This document shows positions 63,778 through 64,000 of a stretch of DNA of 64,000 bases, one piece after another; position 1 is the first letter of the stretch; each line of letters opens with the position of its first letter. This stretch comes from Marinitoga litoralis (GTDB taxonomy: Bacteria; Thermotogota; Thermotogae; Petrotogales; Petrotogaceae). The notes under the pieces are model-generated. The model made no database searches. It was not told the origin of the DNA and saw only the letters and a program-made list of their open reading frames with translations. A program made the translations under genes and the position numbers. The DNA is taken from NCBI RefSeq assembly GCF_016908145.1, contig NZ_JAFBDI010000005.1, forward strand, positions 19,414 to 83,413, written 5' to 3'.

Positions 63778-64000
63778 ATGTTGTTTGTTGGTATCGATGT
63801 TTCTAAAGATAAACTTGATTATTTTCTTGATAATTCTATCAAAGGTGTTGTTGATAATTCTATCGATGGTTACGAGAAACTTGTTTCTATTTTTAAAGAT
63901 ATGGACGATATCGCTTTTGTTTTGGAACCTACTGGTATTTATTCTAAAAATATTTTTGTTTTTCTTAAGTCTCATGGTTTTGATGATTTATTCTTTGTTT
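63778..64000 (+). CDS. IS110-family transposase, 5' part
   Basis: Translation from ATG 63778 gives a DEDD-type N-terminus with FVGIDVSKDKLDYF and the EPTGIYS motif of the IS110 family, and stays open to the window edge. The IS110 recombinase has a RuvC-like DEDD domain and a C-terminal serine domain; only the first part is present. Codon use (many TCT, GAT, GTT, GGT) differs from neighbouring genes, consistent with a mobile element. Confidence 0.9.
   Translation, partial: MLFVGIDVSKDKLDYFLDNSIKGVVDNSIDGYEKLVSIFKDMDDIAFVLEPTGIYSKNIFVFLKSHGFDDLFFV

Larger units (their letters stand above)
63586..64000 (+). mobile_element. IS110-family insertion sequence, left part
   Basis: Left non-coding end and start of the transposase of an IS110-family element that continues past the window. 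The exact left boundary cannot be fixed, because these elements lack long terminal inverted repeats; it lies probably between about 63540 and 63650. Confidence 0.75.

Noticed and set aside
1..64000. CRISPR arrays, tRNA and rRNA genes
   Set aside because: No regularly spaced direct repeats and no tRNA- or rRNA-like sequences were seen on either strand.

Overview
This is a strongly AT-rich, gene-dense bacterial chromosome segment. The gene set and orders point to a thermophilic or mesophilic member of the Thermotogota, most likely Petrotogaceae (Marinitoga-like): nadX-nadA-nadC, a GlpA/FAD oxidoreductase/DUF1667 trio, a MalG-type permease with a very large insertion, panB next to a Rossmann-fold protein, a heterodimeric ABC exporter of the TM287/288 type, and several c-di-GMP-type HD-GYP proteins. 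The taxonomic call is inference from family content; no rRNA or tRNA gene was found in the window.

Layout. 1-926: 3' part of an ornithine/lysine-type racemase. 952-1845: three tandem cold-shock genes, each with its own leader and terminator. 1990-6580: secreted 5'-nucleotidase, DUF89 phosphatase, RtcB RNA ligase, acetate channel. 6700-20468 (minus): an unbroken series of 17 closely spaced or overlapping genes mixing glycerol-3-phosphate oxidation, signalling (histidine kinase, HDOD), ribosome/tRNA maturation (rbfA, truB), AmmeMemoRadiSam proteins, a flavinylation module (apbE, NusG-II, Gx transporter), maf, radC and deoC. 20572-24915 (plus): ruvC and the rod-shape set mreB-mreC-mreD-PBP2, then a secreted protein and a HAD phosphatase. 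26791-31424 (minus): rlmH, rodA, and an HD-GYP protein overlapping the gene for a lone periplasmic solute-binding protein. 31544-40789 (plus): pantothenate/biotin/purine salvage genes (panB, birA, hpt, punA), a lytic transglycosylase and fliF-G-H-I. 40857-49344 (plus): frameshifted malF and malG, an RsmJ-like methyltransferase, miaA-hfq, a secreted M23 peptidase, metK, rpsT. 49402-51695: trmB, a decayed DUF3795 gene, an MFS transporter. 51696-52288: a 593-base non-coding region rich in DnaA-box-like 9-mers. 52289-56910 (plus): secreted propeller-like protein, HD-GYP protein, AAA-ATPase-like/PD-(D/E)XK protein. 57070-59600 (minus): nadX-nadA-nadC. 59761-63227 (minus): a two-gene ABC exporter. 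63228-63777: its leader region, then the left part of an IS110-family element that runs off the window.

The most notable signals are: (1) an apparent ribosome-coupled attenuator before the ABC exporter, with a 28-codon leader ORF, two tandem terminators whose arms can re-pair as an antiterminator, and a 10-base segment of the leader ORF complementary to the first terminator; (2) a strongly structured region before the IS110 recombinase, a candidate bridge RNA; (3) a biotin ligase gene whose conserved N-terminus is in frame but has no ATG/GTG/TTG start and joins the end of panB in the -1 frame; (4) a single-base frameshift in malF; (5) a DUF3795 pseudogene hidden behind trmB; (6) conserved hairpin leaders on the three csp genes.
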